From Megamerina dolium (taxonomy: Eukaryota; Arthropoda; Insecta; Diptera; Megamerinidae): a DNA stretch of 64,000 bases. Below, in pieces: positions 30,915-42,272 of this stretch. The notes under the pieces were generated by a model, which saw only the letters and a list, made by a program, of their open reading frames with translations, had not been told where the DNA came from and made no database searches. The translations under genes and the position numbers were made by a program. Numbering within the stretch: position 1 is the first letter of the stretch; each line of letters starts with the position of its first letter. The DNA is taken from positions 5,910,001 to 5,974,000 of the forward strand of contig OY978530.1 in assembly GCA_963854835.1 (NCBI GenBank). Direction: 5' to 3'.

Positions 30915-31818
30915 CTGTCAAGCTTAAAAGGAAAAACACTAGCGATAGATCGGATCTCCTATCCGATGATCAAATACTCCCCACTAATACTTAAAAAACG
31001 CCTACTTGGTTTATATAACAATATATTACAAAACCAAATCCCCCAAACTTTAAGTATAGCCTGGTAATACCAATTATAAAACCGAAAGCAGATAAAAACC
31101 TGGCTAATTCATATAGACCAATATCCCTTAACCCATGCTTCGCAAAAGTTCTCGATAAAATAATAGCCAACACGTTGTGGAGGTTTGTTTCGGTAAACAA
31201 GCTGCTCAACAGCTAGCAAATGGGCTTTAAAAAAGAAAGCTCTACAGCGGATAATCTAATTTATTTAGACTATCTAGATGCGAACAGCCTTTCCTCAAAA
31301 AGTCACTTAACAGTTATCGCACTAGACTTTGAAAAAGCATACGACAATATAGGCATACATACGATAATCGACCAGCTAACTTCTTGGAAAGTGGGACCAA
31401 GAATAATCAAATATGTAGTTAATTTCATGACCAACAGGAAAATTATGGTTCGGGTAGGAAATCAACATTCAGATACACATAGCGTTCAGAACGGCATACC
31501 ACAAGGTTCACCACTCTCTGTCATAATATTCTTGATTGCATATAACAAGCTTTCTACTACAATAGCAACCCATAGAAATGTACAATTTTGTGCCGATGCA
31601 GATGACTTTCATCTAATAGTAAGATCAAACAAAAGGAAAAACCCAGTATAGATTTGAATGCAGTTTTTGAGGACATCTCAAATTGGTTTAATTATTCAGG
31701 TGCAAGACTATCCCAAACAAAATTCCAGTACATTGACATATGTCGTAAGTGGGAATGTCAGTGTAGAATCTCCTTAAACAATACACAGCTTACAAAGACG
31801 AACAAATTACGAATCTTA

Positions 31819-32346
31819 TAGCCTAGACAGACGGCAGCCTAATTCCGGATTATCGAGTTAATTCGAATTAATTCGGGCATTAACTGCAGCTAATCCGCAT
31901 AAACTCTATGAGTTAATTCTCAAAATAAAAAAGGATTAGGGCAATTTGCGATGGCAACACTGCTGAAAATTGTCTATTGTGAATTTTTCTCAATCCATTT
32001 TACAAACCATTAGGTGTGTTCGCTAACAAAAAACTTTCAACAACTGTTAACAGTTTTCAACATGAAAAGTGTTAGCGAACAAATAAATCCAGCTGTCAAT
32101 TACGAACGTTGAATGTCAATTTACCAGTTTCTGATAGTTTTCAGTTTACGTACTTCTTGTAGATTTTCTCTTATCGAGAGTGATAGATGACAGAAATTGA
32201 TAGTGATAGTAATGTAAGTGGACAGACCTAATAAAACAGCAATCAGCCATTTAGTTAATCCGCAATACTGCCGTCTGTCAGGTTATTATTTTATTTGGAT
32301 TAAGTGCGCCGGTAATCCGGAATTAGGCTGCCGTCTGTCTAGGCTA
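31819..32346. mobile_element. MITE with TTA duplications (PIF/Harbinger-like)
   Basis: 528 bp inserted in the LINE RT. The ends TAGCCTAGACAGACGGCAGC (31819) and GCTGCCGTCTGTCTAGGCTA (ending 32346) are inverted and continue for about 15 more bases. TTA lies on both sides (31816-31818 and 32347-32349), the 3-bp duplication typical of PIF/Harbinger. The LINE frame reads LTKTNKLRIL before and AIIIDSRYRWKAHIDRL after, confirming an insertion. Inside is a 12-bp inverted repeat TGTTCGCTAACA / TGTTAGCGAACA (32017-32028 and 32070-32081). No transposase. Confidence 0.85.
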
Positions 32347-33872
32347 TTAGCAATTATCATCGATAGTAGGTACAGATGGAAGGCCCACATTGATCGATTA
32401 TGCATAGCAGTAAACCAACAATTAAACATTATCAAGTGACTATCCAGTCCGAAATTTAACTGCAGTACCTTGTCTTTTGTAAAACTTAGTCATTTCTAAA
32501 ATAAGTTATGGGATATATATCTTTGGATATTCCCCGAAAACAATTGTAAACAAGCTAAAAACCACTTTGAACATTGCTTTGAGAACTGCTCTTGGTGCTT
32601 TGCGATCAACACCTATTCCAAACGTCCTTTTTGAAGCAAATACATTAACCATAGAAACCAAAGAGATTATATAACAGCGACGCTCATAAAGTGTATTATG
32701 AACTCTAATGACAATCCTTTAAATAACATAATTAAAAATATTTCCAAAAGAGCCAAAAGACTAAAAATTACCTCCACAGTAGAAAGAATGCACGGATTTA
32801 AACTTACAGACCAAACCGTATAAAAAACTAAGTGTTTCAATCCCCATTGGGCCCTTAAGCCGGGGAGCATAAACACTTCACTAAGATCTTACAGTAAAAA
32901 TAACACTAGTCCCTTACAGTTTCAACAAAAGTTTCGGGAATTAAAAGATATATACAAAGGCTATACTTTCCTATATACGGACGATTCACTAATGAAGGGT
33001 AATACCACGTACAGTGTAACGTATTCAAATCGAGTAATTAAAATTTCAAACCTTCTATGCTATTCAACGATATACACTGCTGAATTGATTGCTATCACTG
33101 AGGTCATAGAGAACATTAAGAACAGTAAAGGAAAATACTTAATCTGTTCAGATTCCTTATCAGCTATCGATGCCGTTGCAAGTACACTACGCAACTTCAA
33201 TAAGAGATATTATAATAAGAACAAATCAGAAAATTCGCTTACTTTGGGTCTCTGGCCATGTCCAAATAGAAGGAAACGAGTTTGCTGACAGCGCCGCTAA
33301 AAGCGCTCATAATGCACCCCTCAAAACCACAGAAAATCGTAGTTATCATGACATTAAAAAATATATTAAAAGCAGATCTTATTAAAAACAAGTCCTAACC
33401 TGGAATCAAACCAGTGATTCGTACAAACAGTTAAACACAGAGAAAATTAACATTACACAGTTTTGGACAGAAAAACTTTACGAAATTAATAGACTAGACA
33501 TAATTAAATTTGAACGACTTCGGCTAGGACATACTAAACTGACTCACGGACACTTAATGAACAACACTGAACGACCTAGATGTATTTGTGACAACCAATC
33601 TCCCATAAGAATTCCCCACATCGTCAGAGATTGCCCATGTTATTCACAGCAAAGAAATACAATCCTAAATAACCATACCCAACATCTCTACTCTCCAACC
33701 CATCAATAAAATCAATCAAACTCCTATTAAAATTCCTTAAAGCCTATCAACTTGTCTATACAATTTAAAGCTATAATAATTAACCACTAGAAAAATCTTA
33801 TGCTTAAGGTCTCGCTGTTATAGCATATAAACCTCTAGGTTAGCCTATAAGTTAGTTATAAGCCTAATCCTT

Positions 33873-33897
33873 TAATAATAATAATAATAATAATATT
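33873..33897 (+). repeat. (TAA)n 3' tail of I-clade LINE
   Basis: About eight AAT/TAA units right after the decayed ORF2 3' region. I-factor-type elements end in TAA repeats. Confidence 0.8.
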
Positions 33898-34270
33898 TTG
33901 TTATTTGCGAGGGACACACCGGGAAGAAAGAAGGATTTTTGTTTCAGGTATATGAGACAGTGTTCGGACTATCCTACAATTGTGGCAAATCTGCCACAAT
34001 ATTTTTTTTTCTTTTTTAATTGCATGATCTATGTGTGCTTATCACATTTTAATAAAACAAATATGTGAAAGTAGTAACATATTTGAGCCACCAAAAGAAT
34101 TTTAAAATGATTGATGATTTAACTTGCAATATATAAATTAGTACGTATAAGTATGTGATTTAGTTTTTGTATGAAATTAGTGATATCTGTATTTTACACG
34201 CTCCTATAAATTTATATTTTAATTAAGGTAATTAAGGTACATAAATATGTTCACAAAAGTTTTAATGTAA
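33898..34270. other. no recognised gene
   Basis: AT-rich. A small hairpin ATTGTGGCA / TGCCACAAT lies at about 33979-34000. Confidence 0.4.
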
Positions 34271-34280
34271 GTACATAAAG

Positions 34281-34720
34281 GGTTATCCATTTCGCGGTTT
34301 CAAAAGTATAGGGCTAGAATTCGACATCTGTCAAACTGAGTTGTTAAAACAATTTCTTTCTTTTTCAGTTCAAAGTCTGACATTTGCGAAAATGGATCGC
34401 TTAACTATCGCACAATGCATTAAAATTGTAAAAACCTACTACAAAAATGGTGATTCTGCCACAGCCACATATCGTGCTTTAAGAGGAGATTATGGTTTAC
34501 ATAATCGTCCAACTACGCAAGCAATTGGCAAAATTGTGAAGAAATATGAAGAGACTGGATCGGTTACAGATATTGTAAGGCCTGTGCATCATCGTTTCGC
34601 TCGTACCATCGAAAATATCGCTGCTGTAAGTGAAAGTGTTGCCGAAGACCCGAATGTGTCGATTCCTCGTCGTTCTCAGTAATTAGGACTGTCTTACGGC
34701 ACATTTGTGATTTAATTTTG
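34281..34720 (+). pseudogene. IS630-Tc1-mariner-type transposase, N-terminal fragment
   Basis: Begins at GGTTATCCATTTCGCGGTTT, which looks like a terminal repeat. The 113-codon frame 34341-34682 reads AQCIKIVKTYYKNGDSATAT, LRGDYGLHNRPTTQAIGKIV, GSVTDIVRPVHHRF and SVAEDPNVSIPRRSQ. This is the insect transposase N-terminus with a DUF4817-type helix-turn-helix, followed in intact relatives by a DDE core. A TAA (34680) replaces the next codon; LGLSYGT continues in frame for seven codons, then similarity stops. The catalytic domain is gone. It is an internal-deletion derivative. Confidence 0.75.
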
Positions 34721-35519
34721 ATAAGCGATTTTTTAATTGATCGTATGACCATATTAACCATATAAGGCTTACGCGCATTGTTGTATGAACGCACCGAACA
34801 AGTCATCGAGTAAAGGCCGTAAATCAATCAGCATGTGATTGTTAACAACAAGAAAATAAAAATGTCGAAAATTAGAAGAATTGGAAACAGTACAAATTAA
34901 TTATTGGACTATTTGAGAAAAATAAAAGTAATTATCTTTAATATAAATTAAGTATATTTAGCCATGATTTAACGTATTACTGAACAAAAGCATGTACAAC
35001 AGAGTTTCATTTTAAACTGTATAATTTTATCTGGTCATTTACACTATGAAATCATCGCGTAAACTTGTACGAGGTGCGTAAAATCTTATTCATACAAATA
35101 TATGACAGTTGATTGACGATCGTATTGTTGTGAGCCAAAATGGTACATGTCTACCTTATGCGCCTTGGCTCACTACATTCTTATGTTACTATTATATTAT
35201 TATATTATATATTATATTATATATATTATTATATTTCATTACTATAGTGTTATAACAACCATTATTATATTCTATATTATATCATTATGCACATGATATT
35301 ATGTACTTAATATTAAACTGTAATAAAATCATAGTGGTTGAATGATCATTACCGTAAAATGTATAACATAATGATCATTGTGTCACTTTGTTGGTAGAAA
35401 TGCGTGGTCATGGTTATATTGCATTTCATTGCCATTGTTGTTAGAAAAGAAACAAAATAAGCAACAACCATGCGTAATATTTAAAAATAAAACAAAAAGG
35501 TTAGGTTAAGTTATGTGGC
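34721..35519. other. AT-rich region with ATT-type microsatellite
   Basis: No gene. A TATTATATTATAT-type tract lies at about 35190-35235. Confidence 0.6.
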
Positions 35520-36960
35520 TGCCCTCTCAGTCACATAACCTAAACAACAGGGAATGCGTATAGATGCTAGATTCGGGTATTCCGACAAAAATGTCTGCTA
35601 TTTGTGGCTTAATAGACTCATCCCAATCGGTGTTTTCTAGCCAAAACTGTTGCGCCAACATTTTCGCTACAATAATTTTGGGAAACAACCATCCAGCTGG
35701 ATCGAATAATTTGGCAATCATCTAGCATCAGAAATATTTAGAAATTCAGAGTCTTAAAGATGCTCTGACATATCTATCTATTTTCTTATCGAGAAGCCCG
35801 CTGTATCCAGCAGCGAAGCCAGTTGATTACGTGCCGCGGTAGCTTCATTCAGTGTATGGGCTCAAGCGAGTACATCATCCACTTATATTAAATGCTTCAA
35901 AATGTCGGAAGCAATCAAGTTAACCAATTAAGTTTTTTCTGCTAGTTGCAAAAGAGTTCGGATGGCCAAGTATGGCGCACAATTCACACAGAATGTTAGT
36001 GCTTCAAACTCAAAGGTTTGCAGCTCTTCATCTGGGGATTTCCGGAAATAAAATCGTTGATATAGGTTGTGCTGTGGTGGCACGAGAATTTCCGATACAT
36101 TTTCTTTATATCAACAATGAAAACGAAGCGATATAGTCTCCATATCAGAATTAAGACCATTAAATCGGATAGCAAGATAGTTCTACCACGAAGTTTAGTT
36201 TTTCCAATAAGCTTCTTTCGTACGAAAGCATTAACATTCACTGTAGTGCTCAGTTTAATTGGGGACATGATCACCAAAGAATACATCTTTGATGAGTGAG
36301 CAGTAACTACCTCGTTTAGGCCAGTTACTTATGTACGAATATTGCAAACAGGGAGGCACATATTAGACATAAAGGTCGCTTCCGAGCCTAAGTCTATTAA
36401 TGCCTATTAATTTTTATTAATGTCTATTAATGCCTATTAATGTCTATAAATGTAGAGTTGTGGTATGGGAGGTGTACAAGTGCCGTTCCAAGTAGCACTG
36501 TACAGTTTCTGGTAGGAAGGCTTGCAGTGTCGAAAGCGGTATCGTGTGTTAGGTTTGGAAGGGATTGCAGCTGAAATACAAACGACTGACGCGATCATTC
36601 CTTTGATGCCCCAAATGATGTTGACGCTGGAGCTTGTTCGTGAGGGGACCTAGATGCATTCTCCAAGAGATGTAGTAATGAATAATGGCTTTTTCTACAC
36701 GACCAACATGTGAACAGGCTTTTACAGTTATTATAATCATGGGAATTGCGGAAATAATTGGTGCAGAGTGTGTACTTTTTGACTATATTATAGCGCTCAT
36801 CTACTATAATTTCAGAAATTCTAGAGGGTGTGTCTTTCGGCACAATGAGCAAACACGATTGCCAACGTTGGCCATTGGAGGACTTTTGGGTCACTTGGGA
36901 GGGTCAAATCGACTGGGTTGTAGGGTTGTAGTAATGATTAGAAGTGCAACAAAGTATACA
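35520..36960 (-). pseudogene. BEL/Pao gag-pol remnant
   Basis: On the minus strand, gag comes first: 36894-36549 has IVKKYTLCTNYFRNSHDYNN followed by CWSCRKSHYSLLHL, a BEL/Pao zinc array with one Cys changed to Tyr. RT follows at 36286-35996: FVRKKLIGKTKLRGRTILLS and FVFIVDIKKMYRKF, where families have F.ADI..MY. The region 35720-35527 reads IAKLFDPAGWLFPKIIVAKM and WLENTDWDESI, the RT/RNase H junction of BEL/Pao. Frameshifts and deletions separate these parts, and catalytic YVDD and integrase are absent. Confidence 0.82.
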
Positions 36961-36961
36961 T

Positions 36962-37435
36962 AGGGACAACGAAAAGAATCATCGGTATACGGATTTCCAA
37001 ACATAAAGCAGACGTAAAGAATAACAAGCCTACTACACAATTAGCACAACACTTACAAGAGAACAAACACCTAGCGGATTTCGACAATGCGAAAATATTA
37101 GACATTAAATATTAGACACAATATTAGACATTTTCAACTGAAACATTGAAAATACAACGGAAGACGAAAGAAGCGATGAACCACAAAGAGGACATAGAGA
37201 ATATTTAATAGATTTACACGGAGCAATCAGCTGCAAAAAGTAAAGGAGAAGAGAAATAAACAAATTAAAAATATTGTAATTGTAATAATCATTGTGAAGG
37301 TAGTTATTAACACATGTTTTTTGTTTTGGCTTTGATTTATAATGTAATTATATTTTTTGTATGTATATATTAATAACACAGACTTCCTGAGGATGACATG
37401 AAAAATGTCGAAACGCGTAGGAGGAAAATGAAATT
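36962..37435 (+). pseudogene. Penelope-like element 3' end (GIY-YIG C-terminus)
   Basis: The frame 36966-37115 encodes TTKRIIGIRISKHKADVKNN and TQLAQHLQENKHLADFDNAK. This is the C-terminal part of the GIY-YIG endonuclease found in Penelope-like retroelements. After a small tandem duplication of ATATTAGACATT, a second piece reads ETLKIQRKTKEAMNHKEDI and stop (about 37139-37206), also Penelope C-terminus. The noncoding 3' part includes a hammerhead-like motif at 37385-37422. The reverse transcriptase is missing upstream, so the copy is 5'-truncated, as is common in the family. Confidence 0.75.
37385..37422 (+). ncRNA. hammerhead-ribozyme-like motif of Penelope element
   Basis: TCCTGAGGATGACATGAAAA is followed by ATGTCGAAACGCGTAGGA. 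TCCT/AGGA and GACAT/ATGTC can pair, and the core has CTGAGGA and GAAAC, against consensus CUGAUGA and GAAA. One core base differs (U to G), which would likely abolish cleavage. Hammerheads are known in Penelope-like elements. Confidence 0.45.
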
Positions 37436-38029
37436 AAAATTTAAACTTTAATTTCTCAGCTTAAAGCGAAACGGCCAATGAATAGTGTCATCAATAATTA
37501 AGGAGTTACTCGAAACCCACATTATCCGATACAGTGATTCGCCATACGCTTCACCAGTAGTGTTGGTTGACAAGAAAAATGGTGAACACCGCTTATGTGT
37601 CGACTATAGGCTTTTGAACAAAATAATTTCAAAAACACCGTACCCTATGTTGGTCATGGAAAAACATTTCGCGCAACTCGCTGGAAATAATTTTTTACAA
37701 CTCTCCAATCAAGAATCAAAAAAATATACCGCGTTTGTGACAACCCACGGGCATTTTGAATACAACTGGATGCCGTTCTGGCTCGTCACCGCACCCGCTG
37801 TTTTTCAGTCGCTTATGAATACAATCGTATCCAAAATGTCGCCGGGTGAAGCGCTTGTATATCCCGATGACATAATTATTTCTAGTGAAACCGCGAAAGA
37901 CGGATTACGCTGATTAGAAAGGTTTTTATACGTCGTCAAATGAGGTGGTCTTACCATTAGGTTAGACAAGTGTAGATTCCTTCAAACAGAAATCTCGTAC
38001 CTTGGACACATCATAAACCACAAATAACA

Positions 38030-38222
38030 AAATAACCGCAATAAAGAATTTTAACCCTTAACGTGTAACGTCGGGTCACTTGTGGCCTGCCGAAACTCGC
38101 ATTTTACACGTTTTTGTTTATTTAAACACTTATATTGTTTAAACAAATTTAAAAGTCGGTAATATAGCGATTGATTCTTAAAATATAATCCTCAATAAAG
38201 TTTCGTGATTTTTTTCAAATTT
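38030..38222. other. foreign insert or deletion scar in the old gypsy
   Basis: Sequence unlike pol lies between RT (ends LGHIINHK) and RNase H. It begins TTAACCCTTAACGTGTAACG, which recalls TTAA-inserting MITEs, but no matching right end was found. Confidence 0.3.
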
Positions 38223-38547
38223 TTTGAGCAATTTTCGTACTCTTGAACGATTTCGAATACACGTATTGGGAAAAAAATTCAACCTAGTTACTGATTGTTC
38301 CAAGACAGCTCGGGTTAAAGAGAATAAAGAACTGAAATCTAAGATTACACGTTGGTGGCTTAAACTTTTAGAATTCGTTGAGTGTATACATCGCGCCGGT
38401 AGTCGATTGCCACACATTGATGCACTCAGCCGCGCACCCGAGCAACCGGCGAAAGACTTAGAGCCTGCTGGCTTTGCTACGAAGATCGATAGTGGTGATA
38501 GGTTACTCACAATGCAATTGCAAGACAATACGCGAAATAATAAATAT

Positions 38548-39993
38548 TGTAACGATTATCGATAGTTGGTTACTCATCACTATTGTGACTGACACTATTG
38601 GCAGCATCGACATGAATGTCAACAAAAAGAAATAAGCGATAACCAGAACAAGCCAACGAGAAAGGAAGAGATGAATCTCGATAAAGGAAGATTCTGGGGT
38701 GTTGCCAACAGAGTATAAATAGAGCCAGTGTTGAGCAGTGAGAATCAATTGAATTCCGAACGTGACTGCGCAAACATCTATACAGAGGCAAAAGTTGCTA
38801 GTACATTAAAGTGTTATTGTAAATAGTTGATTATAAACAGAGTTGATTGTAAATAGAGTTTATTAAATAAATTGTTTTTGTATATAGTTGTAACAGGTAA
38901 TTCAAATAGAATTAAACGCTCACAGAATAAAAACGTAACAATTGGTGTCAGAAGTGGGATTCTGTAAAGATGGTGAAAATTGACCAATTAAAAGTGGACC
39001 AGCTTAAAAAGCTGTTGGTAGAGATGAATCTATCGTCATCAGGTGCAAAGGCGGAACTGCTGGTGAGGCTGAGGCAAGCTATGGAGGCTAAGGGAATTAA
39101 TGTAGAAGAACATGAGTTCTTCGAGGAAGCCGATATACAAGGAGTTGTGCACGCTGAGGAAGAGAGCAAAATAGATTCGAGTGGTCAACTCATGGAATTC
39201 ATGAAAACCATGATGCAACAGCAGCAACAACAGCTACAAGAAAATGCGTCTCGCATTGACTCCAAGCTTCAAGAACATTCGGTACGCCAAGAGGGCGTTC
39301 TTAGTGAATTGCGTATGGAAATTCAAGAAGGTTCGTCTCGCCAAGAGGTACAATCAAATTAACGCCACCAACATTTGACGGAAGCACGCCATTCAATATC
39401 TTCAAGCTTCAATTCGAGACAACCGCTTCGAAGAATCAATGGGATGATAGCGACAAGACTGCTGCTTTAATAGTCGCATTAAAAGGTAATGCTTCCGACG
39501 TGTTACAGATGATTCCAGAGAAAGATCGTGGTAGCTATCAGTCACTGATGGACACACTCCAGCGGAAATATGGAAATGAATACAAGAGTCAATTACATCG
39601 AGTTGAATTGAGATCGCGAGTGCAACGGAGTAATGAGAGCCTTCAGGAATTCGCTTCCGATATTGAGCGCTTATGTCATCTAGCGTTCTCCGGTAATTCG
39701 GAAGAGTTCGTCGAAAAAATCAAAATAGAGGTTTTCATAGATGGCATACGTGATGGAGAGACAAAGCGTGCCCTAGTCATGTCACCAAGGAATACATGAC
39801 AGCCAGTGAGTTGACTTGCGATGAGTTCAACAAGGATTGCGCTAGCCCCACCTGGTTGAGGCAGTTAGACACGTTACCTAGCGAAAACACCACCAGTTGT
39901 ATAAAATAAGTGTTGCAGTTATTATTAACAGAATTCAGTGATCGAACAGGTAATTCAAATAGAATTAAACGCTCACAGAATGAAAACGTAACA
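38548..39993 (+). mobile_element. gypsy copy C, short internally deleted derivative
   Basis: A 1446-bp member of the copy A/B family inside the older gypsy pol. ATAT lies on both sides (38544-38547 and 39994-39997), and the interrupted reading frame can be followed across. The 5' LTR is 38548-38940 (about 45 bp deleted near its end). The primer site is at 38943, and the gag start (SAP-like) is joined by a deletion to the capsid-like region. After MSPRNT the sequence jumps to the last 99 bp of the 3' LTR (39895-39993). No pol remains. Confidence 0.92.
38970..39798 (+). pseudogene. copy C gag fragments
   Basis: The first frame (38970-39362, 130 codons) covers the SAP-like domain and part of the coiled coil, ending at QEVQSN-stop. 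The second part (about 39351-39798, another frame) reads PPTFDGSTPFNIFKLQFETT through FIDGIRDGETKRALVMSPRN and then stops. The middle coiled coil is deleted and zinc knuckles are absent. Sequence identity to copy B is high throughout. Confidence 0.88.
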
Positions 39994-40173
39994 ATATCAT
40001 AAACAGTACCAACAAATCTGCGCGTGAAACGGCAATTAAGGCCAATTACGTATTGCGTAACCACCGATTATATCGTAAAGACTCATACGGCGTCAAATTT
40101 GTGGTGCCAAAAGGTGTACGATGGAGAATCGTCCAAATATGCCATGACCAATCAGGTCATCAAGCCTTGGAAT

Positions 40174-40199
40174 AGACTATTGAACATGTTCAATAGTCT
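40174..40199. repeat. perfect 26-bp palindrome
   Basis: AGACTATTGAACATGTTCAA and onward to 40199 is its own reverse complement, with no loop. It lies inside the old gypsy integrase and introduces stop codons. Confidence 0.95.
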
Positions 40200-41340
40200 T
40201 TCATACCAAACATATTGGTTCGCGCGAATGAGAAACAACATTAATAGCTATATTGATGCAAGCATCCCATGTTGCTACCGCAAACATCGGCAGACTCCAT
40301 GTTAGCTCTGTTGAACCAATTCCATTTCGGTTAATCCACATGGATCATATGGGTCCTTTCCCACGTAATAGGAGAGGAAATTGTCATGTGTTACCAATTT
40401 CCTATGCGTGTAGCAATTTTATCTGCTGTGCGAGATACAAAAACCGTACACGTGCTGAAAACTCTGAACGAAATGTCTGGCTATTTTTGCTTACCGGCGA
40501 AAACAGTCACCGGTCGAGGTACTGCATTTACCTCGAAGTTCTTCGAAGCCAACTGCAATGACAACAACATTCAACACATCAGAGTAGCTGTGCGTACGCC
40601 CCGTTCCAACGGGCTGGTTAAACGTGCGAATCAGACCATCCTTAACTTTGTACGAACTACAACTGATGATCCAAAAGACTGGGACTTCCAACTTTTAAGT
40701 CTTCAGTGGACAATTAACTCCCAACGAAGCTCAACAACGAAATTCTCCCCGAACGAGCTGATCTTCTACTTCGACATTCGCGATGTAGCACAAAATCAAT
40801 TGTTAGCAGACCTAGATTACGACATCGACAATTAGCTAACATTTCTCATCATTTCTGACAAGCGCAACCAATCGAAAACATAAACAAGCATCGACAACTG
40901 TGGAAAACATTATTCGACGTAAACCATCAACCTTCATATTCATACTCTGAAGGCGACCACGTTGTGGTAGAAAACGATCCGTCGTCCACAGGCGAATCAC
41001 ACTGTTATCGGGGACCATATATCGTAAAGAAGGTCCTTGATAACGATCGCTACTTAATCGAAGATGTACCTGGAATGCAGATCACGAATAAGAAATTTTG
41101 CTCAATTTTCAGCTCCGATAAACTTAAACCATGGAACTGGACGAAGAACCAGAAATCGACGATTTTAGTGTCGGATATGCTGACCTGTCACGGCAACCTT
41201 GACTGTCATACGAAGTATCAGAGAATGAGTAAGTCAGTCGAACTTTCGAGTAAAGTGAAACGCGTCGATTGCAGTGGACGGCTGCGGAACCAAATAAACG
41301 AATTTAATTACTTTCGATTAATAACAAAAACCACATGATA

Positions 41341-41876
41341 CAACTCAATGTATGATATATTTAAGTGGATTGTATTTCAATAACTTGTTGAATGGGATAT
41401 GAAATCGATCGCGCGAATGGTGCGAGATATGAGTATTCAGTATATGTTATATAGTAAATATATGTGTTGCAGTTGTCTGATAATTTAGTATCAAATTCTT
41501 AAACGAAGAAAATGCTTCAATAACAGAATTACGCAAAATCAACGGGTAAAATATACACTTCGATGGTTGAAATTCAATAAAAATATTGTGTGGTATTTTT
41601 TCAGTCATTAAAAATCTCAAAGCTTCTGAGCCGCAATTTTTCTAACGGGGAGTTGATCAGATGATAGAAAAGGCAATACATATGTTTGTTGTTGCTTACT
41701 TGTATGTATATTAATAATAACAGGTCAATTCAGTGCTAATGTCGTGTACTTAGGAATGATATTTAACTACGAGTTGTTGTTGTCTACGTATGTTTACTGT
41801 ATGTATAATAAAGTGAAATCAATTTTAGTGAGTTAAAGAATTTTTGTTGTTGCTCAATAATTATAAGTACATACTA
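41341..41876. other. no recognised gene; possible old gypsy 3' region
   Basis: AT-rich. It follows the integrase C-terminus, so it may hold the decayed 3' LTR, but no 5' partner was found. Confidence 0.35.
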
Positions 41877-41885
41877 ATTAACAGC

Positions 41886-42263
41886 GTGGGTGCCGTAGCT
41901 CAGTGGTTAGTGTGTTCGCCTTCTGATCTGTAGGTCGTGGTTCAATACCCGGCTGATGCATAACAAATTTAATATCGAAAAGATTTTTCTTTCGAGCGGT
42001 ACCCACCTGTCGGCAAGCAATTGGCAATTCTTCCGACAGTAACAACTTGCCATGAAAAAGCTTCTAAAAAAAAAAGAAGAACTCTGTGACAAAGCTCAGA
42101 AAAAGTGATGTCACAAGTGTTCTGCCGTTCGGAACCGGCTAAAATAAGTAGGTCCATTCTAATACTGTCCAAATTTAAGACGCACAACAGTTAATGGAAG
42201 AGAAGCTCGGCCAATGAGCCCTTTGGGGCTTTAAGTGCCACATATTTACTTTTTTTTTTACTT
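41886..42263 (+). mobile_element. SINE family 1, full-length
   Basis: Head GTGGGTGCCGTAGCTCAGTG with A-box, B-box-like GTGGTTCAATACC, full body and T-rich tail. ATTAACAGC duplications flank it (41877-41885 and 42264-42272), evidence of target-primed insertion. Confidence 0.9.
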
Positions 42264-42272
42264 ATTAACAGC

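Larger units (their letters stand above)
29576..33690 (+). pseudogene. I-clade LINE ORF2: endonuclease, RT, RNase H remnant
   Basis: The ATG at 29576 opens MSLKILQWNIKGYVNNYNQL, the APE endonuclease N-terminus, with ISLQESHI following. VLITGDFNSLHQDWGS and HTFTHLDLSF are near 29960-30130 and GSHHFPIV is the C-terminal His motif. RT blocks: LTVIALDFEKAYDN, NGIPQGSPLS, then FCADADDFHLIV, where the catalytic YADD reads DADD. RNase H: FLYTDDSLMKG, TAELIAI, ICSDSLSAI, and after a frameshift WVSGHVQIEGNEFADSAAK. A knuckle RCICDNQ...RDCPCY ends it. Stops, frameshifts, a 528-bp insertion and a 22-bp foldback interrupt it. Confidence 0.85.
26880..33897 (+). mobile_element. I-clade LINE, decayed, with two nested DNA elements
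   Basis: Order: ORF1 (26880-28110), ORF2 with APE endonuclease (29576 onward), RT, RNase H (about 32960-33320) and a C-terminal Cys/His knuckle (about 33570-33650), ending in a TAA/AAT repeat tract (33873-33897). An RNase H after RT and a (TAA)n tail are hallmarks of the I clade as known from the Drosophila I factor. Two noncoding elements interrupt it, at about 28115-29410 between the ORFs and at 31819-32346 inside RT. Many stops and frameshifts make it inactive. Confidence 0.85.
37440..41340 (+). pseudogene. older Ty3/gypsy pol remnant (host of copy C)
   Basis: RT is at 37485-37913: SPYASPVVLVDKKNGEHRLC, PFWLVTAPAVFQSLM and ALVYPDDIIISS. The usual PFGL is PFWL and the catalytic YLDD is YPDD. 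The RNase H C-terminus is at 38224-38530 (LERFRIHVLGKKFNLVTDCS, HIDALSRAPEQP). Gypsy copy C then interrupts, and integrase resumes at 39998: YVLRNHRLYRKDSYGVKFVV and KGVRWRIVQICHDQSGHQ. The zinc pair is IPCCYRKHRQ, and the core is HMDHMGPFPRN, SKFFEANCNDNNIQHIRV and RTPRSNGLVKRANQTILNF. The second Asp reads GRGTAF (D to G) and the catalytic Glu reads V-K-R. The C-terminus ends near 41130. Several frameshifts are present. Confidence 0.85.
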
